Origin: JADHTT01 sp964633845
GTDB lineage: Bacteria > Campylobacterota > Campylobacteria > Campylobacterales > Arcobacteraceae
DNA: 6,612 nucleotides
Direction of reading: 5' to 3'
NCBI GenBank assembly: GCA_964633845.1
Contig: CAZWLA010000064.1
Coordinates: forward strand, 1 to 6,612
Shown piece by piece: positions 1 through 6,376 of this stretch. A model generated the notes under the pieces. That model was not told the DNA's origin. It searched no databases and saw nothing but the letters and a program-made list of their open reading frames with translations. Positions within the stretch are counted from its first letter, which is position 1. Every line of letters starts with the position of its first letter. A program made the translations under genes and the position numbers.

Positions 1-361
1 TATCTTTATTGTAAGGTGGGTCTATATATATCATCTTCACTTTTTTATGATATGCATTTTGTAACAGTTTTAAAACTTCAAGGTTATCTCCCTCTATAAA
101 TACATTATCCCCATCAAGAATAGTGTCATCCGTATCTACTTTAAGAGTTGAGTTAGTTTTAGCTTTGATAGTTTTATAACAATCTTTCTTTCCAAACCAA
201 TTAAAACTATAATGTTCAGCTTTTGATTCTTCAATATTGTCATCTAAAATATCTTTCAGTTTATCATAATTAATTGTTTCATCTTCAAAAATTTCAGGGA
301 AAATATTTCTTAATTCTTCAATTTTTTGCTGTTTAATATCTTTTGTTTCTAAATTTAACAC
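1..361 (-). CDS. mod: Type III-like site-specific DNA adenine methyltransferase (Mod), N-terminal part only
   Basis: This is the first 120 codons of a DNA N6-adenine methyltransferase that runs off the left edge. Residues 90-100 read EGDNLEVLKLL and residues 111-118 read IYIDPPYN. DPPY (114-117) is catalytic motif IV, which flips and binds the target adenine. Its place in the N-terminal part, preceded by an EGDN..VLK segment, is typical of beta-class Mod subunits of type III restriction-modification systems. FNWFGK at 53-58 also fits the family. The AdoMet motif and target-recognition domain lie outside the window. No in-frame ATG follows the upstream TAG stop, so the start is taken as GTG at 361-359, with AAGG eight nt upstream. 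It follows mtnA by 57 nt and has its own candidate promoter. An orphan or type II beta-class enzyme cannot be excluded, and a Res partner would be expected further left. No long simple repeat of the phase-variable kind is seen in this part. Confidence 0.88.
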   Translation of the reverse strand, partial: MLNLETKDIKQQKIEELRNIFPEIFEDETINYDKLKDILDDNIEESKAEHYSFNWFGKKDCYKTIKAKTNSTLKVDTDDTILDGDNVFIEGDNLEVLKLLQNAYHKKVKMIYIDPPYNKD

Positions 362-398
362 TAACTTTACCTTAAAATATTTATCATTATAGATGTAG

Positions 399-407
399 AT
401 TATATCA
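399..407 (-). promoter_or_regulatory. Candidate extended -10 promoter for mod
   Basis: The minus strand reads TGATATAAT, a perfect TATAAT preceded by an extended TGn, inside the 57-nt gap between mtnA and mod. Transcription would start near position 392 and leave a leader of about 30 nt. No good -35 box is visible, which is common for sigma-70 promoters in this phylum. An imperfectly AT-rich palindrome, TAGATT-6 nt-AATCTA (396-413), straddles the element and could be an operator, but short AT-rich palindromes are common here by chance. Confidence 0.5.
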
Positions 408-418
408 AATCTAATCTA

Positions 419-1486
419 TTATACTCTAAATCTTTTTTTAATATCTTCATAATTAGCATTTACTACACCTTTATTTGTAATAAGTCCTGTAACTAATCTT
501 GCAGGTGTTACATCAAATCCATAATTAATTGCTGGACTATCTTTTGGAGTGATTAAAATCTCTTTAACATCTCCATTTTCATCTACACCCTTTATATACT
601 TTACTTCATCCTCACTTCTAAGCTCAATAGGTATCTCTTTTACACCATCAATAATATCAAAATCAAAAGTTGAAGCAGGTATTGCTACATAAAATGGAAT
701 ATTGTTATCATATGCTGCCAATGATTTTAAATATGTTCCAATTTTATTGGCCACATCTCCACTTGCACTTACTCTATCTGCCCCAGTAATTACCATATCA
801 ACTTGATCACTTTGCATTAAGTGACCACCTGTATTATCTGCAATAATTGTATGACTAATACCACTTTTAGTTAATTCCCAAGCCGTTAAACTAGCTCCTT
901 GATTTCGTGGACGTGTTTCATCAACCCACACATGCACATCAATTCCTCTTTTTTTAGCTTCATAAATTGGTGCTAGTGCAGTTCCCTCATCAATAACTGC
1001 AAGCCATCCTGCATTACAATGAGTTAAAATATTGATTGTATTATTTTCTTTTCTTGATAAAATATCTTCAATAATATCACAACCAAATTTAGCTATTTTT
1101 TGACTTTCTAATGCCTCATCATCATTTAGCTTTATTGCTAAATTCAAAGAATCTTCTATTAAACTTTGTGAACCTTTTAAATCATTCATCATCTTATCTA
1201 CTGCCCACATAAGATTAACAGCAGTTGGTCTTGATTCCCGTATTAATTTAGCTTTTTGTTTTAGTTCATCATACGATTTAACTTCTAAACATGCAATATA
1301 TATTCCAAATGCTGCCACACTTCCAATTACGCCAGCACCTCGTACTGTCATATCTTTAATAGCAGCAACTATATCATTAGTATTTTTTAATACTTTAGTC
1401 TCATATTCAAATGGTAATTTTGTTTGATCAATTACTTCTAAGAAATTATTATCATTTATCCATAAAGCTTTGTATTTACCTTGCAT
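419..1486 (-). CDS. mtnA: S-methyl-5-thioribose-1-phosphate isomerase (MtnA)
   Basis: A complete 355-residue cytosolic enzyme of the eIF2B-related isomerase family. It converts the aldose 5-methylthioribose-1-phosphate to the ketose 5-methylthioribulose-1-phosphate in methionine salvage. Family signatures are all present: RGA at 49-51, RPTAVNL at 86-92, THCNAG at 155-160, DETRPRNQGASLTAWEL at 189-205, TGADRV at 234-239 and NKIGT at 247-251. Cys157 and Asp237 correspond to the catalytic Cys/Asp pair known from Bacillus MtnA. The closing FDVTPA segment (324-329) is also typical. The start ATG overlaps the last 11 nt of mtnK and has GGAG 10 nt upstream, so the two are translationally coupled. 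The gene ends in tandem stops, TAA TAG. The paralogous ribose-1,5-bisphosphate isomerases and eIF2B subunits are the alternatives, but the adjacent MtnK makes MtnA the clear choice. Confidence 0.95.
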   Translation of the reverse strand: MQGKYKALWINDNNFLEVIDQTKLPFEYETKVLKNTNDIVAAIKDMTVRGAGVIGSVAAFGIYIACLEVKSYDELKQKAKLIRESRPTAVNLMWAVDKMMNDLKGSQSLIEDSLNLAIKLNDDEALESQKIAKFGCDIIEDILSRKENNTINILTHCNAGWLAVIDEGTALAPIYEAKKRGIDVHVWVDETRPRNQGASLTAWELTKSGISHTIIADNTGGHLMQSDQVDMVITGADRVSASGDVANKIGTYLKSLAAYDNNIPFYVAIPASTFDFDIIDGVKEIPIELRSEDEVKYIKGVDENGDVKEILITPKDSPAINYGFDVTPARLVTGLITNKGVVNANYEDIKKRFRV

Positions 1487-2702
1487 TTTTTATAATCTCC
1501 AGTACCTCGTTAGTTGAATTTATAGAGTCATATTTAATTACAAATTTTCTTGCAATTGCAAGTGCAAGTTTCTCTGCTTTGGATCGAAGCTCTTTATTGT
1601 CAATACCTCGTATATCTTGAACTCCTGCAACTCCAAATACTCTTCTTGCTATTTTGCATCCTGCAAAACCTACACTATCTCTTAATATTGATTGCATAAA
1701 TTTACTTTTATAACTTTTTGAACTTTCAAGATCTAAAAAATTATCTTTTATTAAAGCAGAATTCTTTTGATTTTCAAAAAGAGCTAAAAATTTACTATCA
1801 AACATATCCAGTATCTCACCTATAGTTTTTAATAGCCATATCTTATAGCTTTCATCTTTGCTCACTATTGTATGATGAATATAATTATTAACTAAATTCG
1901 CAATCAATGCCCCTATATCAAACCCAAATGGTCCAACAAATGCAAATTCAGGATCTATTACATATGTTTCATCACGATTTAGCATAATTGATCCAGTATG
2001 CAGATCTCCATGAATTAAAGCATCATTTTGAGTCATAAATTTATACTTTAACTCTAAAACTTTTTGCTTAAACTCCATATCATTAAAAACTTTTTGAGCC
2101 AAAGGATTATCTTTTACATTTTCATTATCATTTGTTTCATTTTCCATAAATGCAAATGTAAATACAAAATCTTCTGTTAATTTACATAGTTCAGTATTAC
2201 TATTAAATTGATCTATTAGTTTTCTTTTTTCATCACTTTGAAGATATAAAGATGAAGTAAAAAAAAGTGTATTAGCTAAATATGTAGATATATGTTCAGA
2301 AAATTTTGGAAAAGTTTTTGCGTCTATTAAATCATATCTCAAAATTTGATGGCAATTTAAGTATTGCATCACCAGTACACTCATATCTTCACTTGCATGG
2401 TAAATATCTGGGATAAAAGTAGGTGCTATTTTTTTAAACTCTCTTAATGCTCTTATCTCATAAGTCATCCGTTCACGACTTAAAGGAAATTCTTCCCCCA
2501 CACATCTAAGATAAGGTACTGCTTGCTTTATAATTAAGGCTTTACTTGGGTCATCTATACAACTAACCAAATAAACAAAATTTAGATTTCCATCACCAAT
2601 CTCTTTTGCTTCTAAATTAGCTGTAGGATAAAATTGAACAACCTCTGATATCTCCAAAAGATAATCAATAACACTATTTTTATCTAATACTTTATATTCC
2701 AT
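1476..2702 (-). CDS. mtnK: S-methyl-5-thioribose kinase (MtnK)
   Basis: A complete 408-residue kinase of the aminoglycoside-phosphotransferase/protein-kinase-like fold, close to the usual MtnK length of about 400. It phosphorylates 5-methylthioribose at C1 with ATP, giving the substrate of MtnA. The nucleotide loop GDGNLNFVY is at 36-44. The catalytic loop HGDLHTGS is at 231-238, with Asp233 as likely base. The DPE metal-binding motif (250-252) is followed by the MtnK hallmark FVGPFGFDIGALIANL (255-270). The C-terminal stretch RRVFGVAGVQDI (353-364) is also family-like. The start ATG has AGGA about 6 nt upstream and lies 18 nt after the ferritin-like gene. A run of eight T in the coding strand (2259-2266) encodes part of LFF. 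The reading frame is intact. Confidence 0.94.
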   Translation of the reverse strand: MEYKVLDKNSVIDYLLEISEVVQFYPTANLEAKEIGDGNLNFVYLVSCIDDPSKALIIKQAVPYLRCVGEEFPLSRERMTYEIRALREFKKIAPTFIPDIYHASEDMSVLVMQYLNCHQILRYDLIDAKTFPKFSEHISTYLANTLFFTSSLYLQSDEKRKLIDQFNSNTELCKLTEDFVFTFAFMENETNDNENVKDNPLAQKVFNDMEFKQKVLELKYKFMTQNDALIHGDLHTGSIMLNRDETYVIDPEFAFVGPFGFDIGALIANLVNNYIHHTIVSKDESYKIWLLKTIGEILDMFDSKFLALFENQKNSALIKDNFLDLESSKSYKSKFMQSILRDSVGFAGCKIARRVFGVAGVQDIRGIDNKELRSKAEKLALAIARKFVIKYDSINSTNEVLEIIKNAR

Positions 2703-2720
2703 AGCTGTCCTTTTTATAAA

Positions 2721-3554
2721 CTATTTCTCTTCTAAAACCTTTATAGCTTTTTCCATAAGTTCTATATGATAGTTTTCCTGAAAATTGATAAAATTAAAGA
2801 ATTGTGATAACTCTTCATCTTGAACTGCTTCAGATAATTTTCTACACTCCTCTTTTGCAGCTTCCTCTTCTGCTATACCATCTATTAAGAATTGTCGTAT
2901 ATCATCTCTTTGGTATAACTCTTCTATTACTATTCTAGGCACTGAAAGTATTCCCATCTTCGCTAACATATTTCCAAAACACTTAAGGTGATATTGCGAT
3001 TCATCAATCAAATCTTGATATACATTATAAAGTATTAGATCCGTAGTATAGTTTTGCATATAACTATATATCATAATTAGCTCATATTCTTTATATGTTT
3101 CTTCAAATAAAAATATTGTAAAAGCATCTGTTGATACTTTACTAAGCTGCTTGTCTTCATAAACTCTTTCTTTATTAAATGCTGTAACTTCGGCATCATT
3201 TGATATACTTGATAAAAGAAGCTCAAGTCTTTGAATCATATAAAATTCATCAGATATAATTCTGGCAAATAAAACTGACTGATCATATTGTCTCATTGAT
3301 ATTTTTATTTCATTAATTAAATATTGAAAATATTCAAAATTACTATTTTGTTTACAATCTATTTCAAATCTATTGTAATTATATGTTGTATTTTTATCTT
3401 TACACTCATTTGATAACCATTTTAAATGTCTAAACTGTATTTGTGAAAATTCATATATTTCACTTTTTATTTTATCATCTTTAATTGCAAATGATGCAAA
3501 CAGAACTTTTAACCATAGTTCATGTTTTACTTTATATATATTACTTAAGTCCAT
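2721..3554 (-). CDS. Ferritin-like (rubrerythrin-type) helical protein of unknown function
   Basis: A 277-residue, predicted all-helical, soluble acidic protein with no signal peptide or membrane segment. I do not recognise a named family. The C-terminal half looks like a ferritin-like four-helix di-iron bundle: EE at 151-152, DESQYH at 184-189, EEE at 229-231 and ENYH at 260-263, the last being a classic ExxH. The N-terminal half looks like a degenerate copy: HLKWLSN (43-49) resembles HLKCFGN (189-195), with Gln40 where Glu would give ExxH. The frame could extend to a GTG at 3575 (284 residues), but AAGGAG (3561-3566) lies inside that extension and just before three ATG codons in a row. The third ATG (3554) has the best spacing at 6 nt, so I chose it. 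It overlaps the NifU-like gene by 14 nt, which suggests coupled synthesis and an iron- or Fe-S-related role. Heme-oxygenase-like di-iron proteins are an alternative. Confidence 0.6.
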   Translation of the reverse strand: MDLSNIYKVKHELWLKVLFASFAIKDDKIKSEIYEFSQIQFRHLKWLSNECKDKNTTYNYNRFEIDCKQNSNFEYFQYLINEIKISMRQYDQSVLFARIISDEFYMIQRLELLLSSISNDAEVTAFNKERVYEDKQLSKVSTDAFTIFLFEETYKEYELIMIYSYMQNYTTDLILYNVYQDLIDESQYHLKCFGNMLAKMGILSVPRIVIEELYQRDDIRQFLIDGIAEEEAAKEECRKLSEAVQDEELSQFFNFINFQENYHIELMEKAIKVLEEK

Positions 3555-4026
3555 CATCATCTCCTTGTATATCACATGTTTCTTCTAGATCAATAGTAAA
3601 AAACTCTTCATCTTTTCCATTATTTTGATTTTCACGATTTATAAGTGATGCATCAAAAGCTCTTAATACTAATCTAGAACAAGCTTGCTGTTTTTTTGGA
3701 GCAGCTTCTAGTTTTTCATCCATAAGCTTAGCTGCCTTAATAGCATTATTTAAACTATCACCTTTTACCATCTCTGTAAAAAGCGATCCTGCCACAATAG
3801 TATCTTGACATGCATTTGCACCAAACTGTATAGTATTTATAATATCATCATAAATATTAATATATAACATCACAAATTCACCTGTCTTTTTATCAATACA
3901 CATACCAACACCTTGGGCTTCTTCAAGCTTTCCATAGTTTCTAGGGTACATCATATGATCTAATATCTCAGCACTTACATCTTTAATTTGATTATCATCT
4001 AATCCACTATTATTATTTTTACTCAT
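3541..4026 (-). CDS. Divergent IscU/NifU-like Fe-S cluster scaffold protein
   Basis: A 161-residue protein aligning over residues 17-130 with the IscU/NifU N-terminal scaffold domain, where Fe-S clusters are built before transfer to client proteins. Matching segments are YPRNYG (27-32, IscU PRN.G), GANACQDTIVAGSLFTEMVKG (69-89, IscU YGCGSAIASSSLVTEWVKG) and QQACSRL (113-119, IscU KIHCSIL). Cys73 and Cys116 therefore occupy the second and third ligand positions. The first, normally CGD, reads TGE (48-50), so that Cys is Thr48 and the conserved Asp is Glu. Cys43, five residues earlier, might substitute. The His before the third Cys is Ala115. A 30-residue acidic tail with an extra Cys151 has no counterpart in IscU. 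The start ATG shares one base with the stop of the YchJ-type gene (TAATG) and has GAGG upstream. It may be a specialised scaffold, carrier or regulator rather than the housekeeping NifU. Fold assignment is firm and function is inferred. Confidence 0.78.
   Translation of the reverse strand: MSKNNNSGLDDNQIKDVSAEILDHMMYPRNYGKLEEAQGVGMCIDKKTGEFVMLYINIYDDIINTIQFGANACQDTIVAGSLFTEMVKGDSLNNAIKAAKLMDEKLEAAPKKQQACSRLVLRAFDASLINRENQNNGKDEEFFTIDLEETCDIQGDDDGLK
3561..3566 (-). promoter_or_regulatory. Ribosome binding site deciding the start of the ferritin-like gene
   Basis: The minus strand reads AAGGAG followed directly by ATGATGATG and then GAC. Spacings to the three ATGs are 0, 3 and 6 nt, which favours the third (3554-3552) and argues against the GTG at 3575 upstream of this site. 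The site lies inside the last codons of the NifU-like gene. Confidence 0.7.
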
Positions 4027-4457
4027 TAATTTACCTCTGCACTATGGTATTGCCACATGCCATTTACTTTTAAGAATTTACTTTTTTCTATAAATGACTG
4101 ATCTTTATTTTCTATTGTTAGCTGAACTCTAAATGTTACAAAAGATTCTAAGTCACCATCTATGAACTCTATAATATTTAAACCTTCAAAGTTTGAATGG
4201 TAACAAAATTCTAATATATCTTTTGACCAATTATTTATATCAATTGTAAAATCTGGATTATTGACATGTGTAGTTTTTATTATATAGTCACTATTTGAAA
4301 TAGTATATGCTACATATCTTGACTTCATTAGTTCTAATGAAGTTTTAGGAAGTTTACCTTTATGGAAAGGTTGACAACATTTTTTATATTTGTCACCACT
4401 TCCACAAGGGCAAGGACTATTTGGTCCTATTTTTGTTTTTTTATTATGCTTCTGCAT
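4026..4457 (-). CDS. YchJ family (UPF0225) SEC-C motif zinc-binding protein
   Basis: A complete 143-residue soluble protein. The N terminus carries a SEC-C metal-binding motif, CPCGSGDKYKKCC (16-28), whose Cys16, Cys18, Cys27 and Cys28 should bind one zinc. It is followed by the YchJ signature LELMKSRYVAYTISNSDYI (41-59) and an NTF2-like alpha/beta domain ending in FLKVNGMWQYHSAEV. The biochemical role of YchJ proteins is not established. SEC-C motifs otherwise occur at the C terminus of SecA, where they contact SecB and ribosomes. E. coli YchJ has, from memory, a second C-terminal SEC-C motif, and none is present here. The start overlaps the end of typA by 14 nt and only a weak purine-rich site (AAAGA) precedes it, so translation probably depends on ribosomes finishing typA. 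It overlaps the NifU-like gene by one base. The family call is firm. Confidence 0.87.
   Translation of the reverse strand: MQKHNKKTKIGPNSPCPCGSGDKYKKCCQPFHKGKLPKTSLELMKSRYVAYTISNSDYIIKTTHVNNPDFTIDINNWSKDILEFCYHSNFEGLNIIEFIDGDLESFVTFRVQLTIENKDQSFIEKSKFLKVNGMWQYHSAEVN
4322..4343. repeat. Perfect 9-bp inverted repeat inside the YchJ-type gene
   Basis: ACTTCATTA and TAATGAAGT are separated by four bases (GTTC on the plus strand). The repeat sits in codons for the conserved LELMKS segment. It could form a hairpin in the mRNA, but the stem is AT-rich and lies mid-gene. A repeat of this size may arise by chance in DNA of this composition. Confidence 0.4.
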
Positions 4458-6264
4458 TCTTTTTTTGTTTTGTTGCTCTTCTTCTCATAGAAGGATCTAA
4501 TTCTCTTTTTCTAATTCTAATGTTTTCTGGCGTAATCTCTACTAATTCATCATCTTCAATCCACTCTAATGCAAGCTCTAATGACATCTCTCGTGCTGGA
4601 ATAATTTTAATAGCATCATCAGCTCCAGATGATCTAACATTCGATTGCTGTTTTGCTTTTACCGGATTTACATCAAGATCGTTTTCTCTTGAATTTTCAC
4701 CAATAATCATACCACCATAAACTTTATCTTGAGGAGATACAAACATTGTACCTCTATCTTGTAGGTTAAAGATAGAATATGCAACAGCTTCACCTTGTTC
4801 CATAGAAACTAGTGCACCATTTTTTCTAGATGTAACTGAACCAGAATATGGTCTAAACTCTAAGAAAGAGTGGTTCATAACACCCTCACCTTTTGTATCA
4901 GTTAAGAATTCATTTCTGTATCCAATTAATCCACGTGCTGGAATTTCAAACTCAACTCTAGTTTGACCATCACCCATTGGTACCATATTTGACATTACAG
5001 CTTTTCTTTTACCAAGAGTTTCAATAACGCCACCAGAGAACTCATCTGGAATATCACATACAAGATGCTCAAATGGCTCCATTTTTACACCATCAACTTC
5101 TTTAATAATAACTTCTGGTCTAGAGATAGAAAATTCGAAACCTTCTCTTCTCATATTTTCAGCAAGAATTGTAATTTGTAACTCACCTCTACCATTTACT
5201 TCAAATGCTGCGTCACCTTTTGGTACATAATTCATAGCAATATTTGTATTCATTTCAGCATCAAGTCTCTCTTGAATTTTATTAGAAGTTACAAACTTAC
5301 CTTCAGTTCCAGCTAATGGAGAGTTATTTACTGCAAATGTTACAGATAAAGTTGGTTCTTCAATATGTAATGGATCAAGAGGCATTGGATTTGCTGGATC
5401 ACAAAGTGAATCACCAACATCAATTGTCTCAAATCCAGCAATCGCAACAATATCTCCATGCCCTGCTTTATCAATATCCATTCTTTCTAAACCCTTAAAT
5501 CCAATAAGTTTAGATACTCTACCTTTTACTTTTTCACCATCAGCTTTTACAAGAGTTACTGTTTCACCCATAGATATTGTACCATTAAAGATTCTAGCAA
5601 TACCAATTTTACCAATAAAATTATCATGAGATAAGTTAAATACCTGTAACTGAAGACCATTGTCATCTGAACCTGTAGGAGCTGGAACTCTATCAACAAT
5701 TAAATCTAACAATGGAATCATATTTTCACTTGGATCATCTAATGACATCTTTGCATAACCATTTTTAGCTGCTGCATATACAACTTCAAATTCTAATTGC
5801 TCTTCATTTGCTCCCATTTGATCAAATAGGTCAAATACCTCATCAACAACTCTATCAGGCTCACCAGCTGGTTTATCAATTTTATTGATTACAACGATTG
5901 GCTTAAGACCTAATTCAAGTGCTTTTTTAACAACAAACTTTGTTTGTGGCATTGCACCCTCTTGTGCATCCACTAGTAATAAAACAGAATCAACCATTTT
6001 TAAAACTCTTTCAACTTCACCACCAAAATCAGCATGGCCTGGAGTATCAATAATATTAATTCTAGTATCTTTATAATCAATAGCAGTATTTTTAGCTAAG
6101 ATTGTAATTCCTCTTTCTTTTTCAATATCATTACTATCCATCATTCTTTCTTCAGTTTCATCTCTTTCATCAAATGTTCCTGATTGCTTTAATAATTCAT
6201 CAACTAGTGTAGTTTTACCGTGGTCAACGTGTGCAATTACTGCGATATTTCTAATATCTCTCAT
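4444..6264 (-). CDS. typA: Translational GTPase TypA/BipA
   Basis: A complete 606-residue ribosome-associated GTPase, the same size as E. coli BipA (about 607). The GTPase domain has all motifs: AHVDHGKTT at 11-19 (P-loop), RGITI at 51-55 (switch I), DTPGH at 73-77 (switch II), NKID at 127-130 and a G5 segment YAAAKNGYA at 163-171. EF-Tu domain II-like, EF-G domain III/V-like and the BipA-specific C-terminal domain follow, ending in a basic tail rich in Arg and Lys. The family acts in 50S subunit maturation and in stress or low-temperature growth. The start ATG has AAGGA six nt upstream and there is a TATAAT about 44 bp upstream, so it is the likely first gene of the operon. LepA and EF-G are excluded by length and by the TypA-type domain III onward. 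Confidence 0.97.
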   Translation of the reverse strand: MRDIRNIAVIAHVDHGKTTLVDELLKQSGTFDERDETEERMMDSNDIEKERGITILAKNTAIDYKDTRINIIDTPGHADFGGEVERVLKMVDSVLLLVDAQEGAMPQTKFVVKKALELGLKPIVVINKIDKPAGEPDRVVDEVFDLFDQMGANEEQLEFEVVYAAAKNGYAKMSLDDPSENMIPLLDLIVDRVPAPTGSDDNGLQLQVFNLSHDNFIGKIGIARIFNGTISMGETVTLVKADGEKVKGRVSKLIGFKGLERMDIDKAGHGDIVAIAGFETIDVGDSLCDPANPMPLDPLHIEEPTLSVTFAVNNSPLAGTEGKFVTSNKIQERLDAEMNTNIAMNYVPKGDAAFEVNGRGELQITILAENMRREGFEFSISRPEVIIKEVDGVKMEPFEHLVCDIPDEFSGGVIETLGKRKAVMSNMVPMGDGQTRVEFEIPARGLIGYRNEFLTDTKGEGVMNHSFLEFRPYSGSVTSRKNGALVSMEQGEAVAYSIFNLQDRGTMFVSPQDKVYGGMIIGENSRENDLDVNPVKAKQQSNVRSSGADDAIKIIPAREMSLELALEWIEDDELVEITPENIRIRKRELDPSMRRRATKQKKNAEA

Positions 6265-6270
6265 ATTTAT

Positions 6271-6275
6271 TCCTT
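6271..6275 (-). promoter_or_regulatory. typA ribosome binding site
   Basis: The minus strand reads AAGGA six nt before the typA ATG, a normal spacing, and supports that start. Confidence 0.75.
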
Positions 6276-6307
6276 CTTGATAATTTTACTTACCTAATTA
6301 TTCGCGG

Positions 6308-6313
6308 ATTATA
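6308..6313 (-). promoter_or_regulatory. typA: Candidate -10 element of the typA operon
   Basis: A perfect TATAAT on the minus strand lies in the 124-bp region between typA and thyX. Transcription would begin near 6300 and leave a leader of about 36 nt. Upstream, toward 6360, the DNA is a run of A/T tracts without a clear -35 box, as is usual for housekeeping promoters in Campylobacterota. Confidence 0.6.
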
Positions 6314-6352
6314 TCCAAATAATAATAAATAATATATTTATATATCTTGTAG

Positions 6353-6358
6353 TATAAT
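6353..6358 (+). promoter_or_regulatory. thyX: Candidate -10 element of thyX
   Basis: A perfect TATAAT on the plus strand lies 30 bp before the thyX ATG, preceded by AT-rich DNA without a recognisable -35 box. It faces away from the typA promoter, and the two -10 boxes are about 40 bp apart, so one bound protein could affect both. Confidence 0.55.
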
Positions 6359-6376
6359 AAATTAAAATATATTATC

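Noticed and set aside
1411..1620. Plus-strand open frame of 69 codons across the mtnK-mtnA junction
   Set aside because: It is antisense to two well-supported enzymes, its product is a low-complexity hydrophobic string, and no ribosome binding site or family resemblance was seen.
2259..2266. Run of eight A (T in the coding strand) in mtnK as a phase-variation tract
   Set aside because: A/T runs of seven or eight are common throughout this AT-rich window, the frame is intact, and phase-variable genes in this phylum normally use longer G/C tracts.
4322..4346. Hairpin plus T-run as an intrinsic terminator on the plus strand
   Set aside because: The stem has only two G/C pairs, the T-run is four bases, and no plus-strand gene ends there.
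4421..4720. Plus-strand open frame of 99 codons opposite the end of typA and the start of the YchJ-type gene
   Set aside because: It mirrors typA codons, is rich in Phe and Ser as expected from the complement of AT-rich coding DNA, and lacks any recognised motif. The apparent N-terminal hydrophobic segment is the complement of a Lys-rich tail.
5316..5498. Plus-strand open frame of 60 codons inside typA
   Set aside because: It is wholly antisense to the conserved middle of typA, with a Gln/Leu-rich product and no initiation signal.
5885..6076. Plus-strand open frame of 63 codons opposite the TypA GTPase domain
   Set aside because: It is antisense to the most conserved GTPase motifs, which explain the sequence constraint there.
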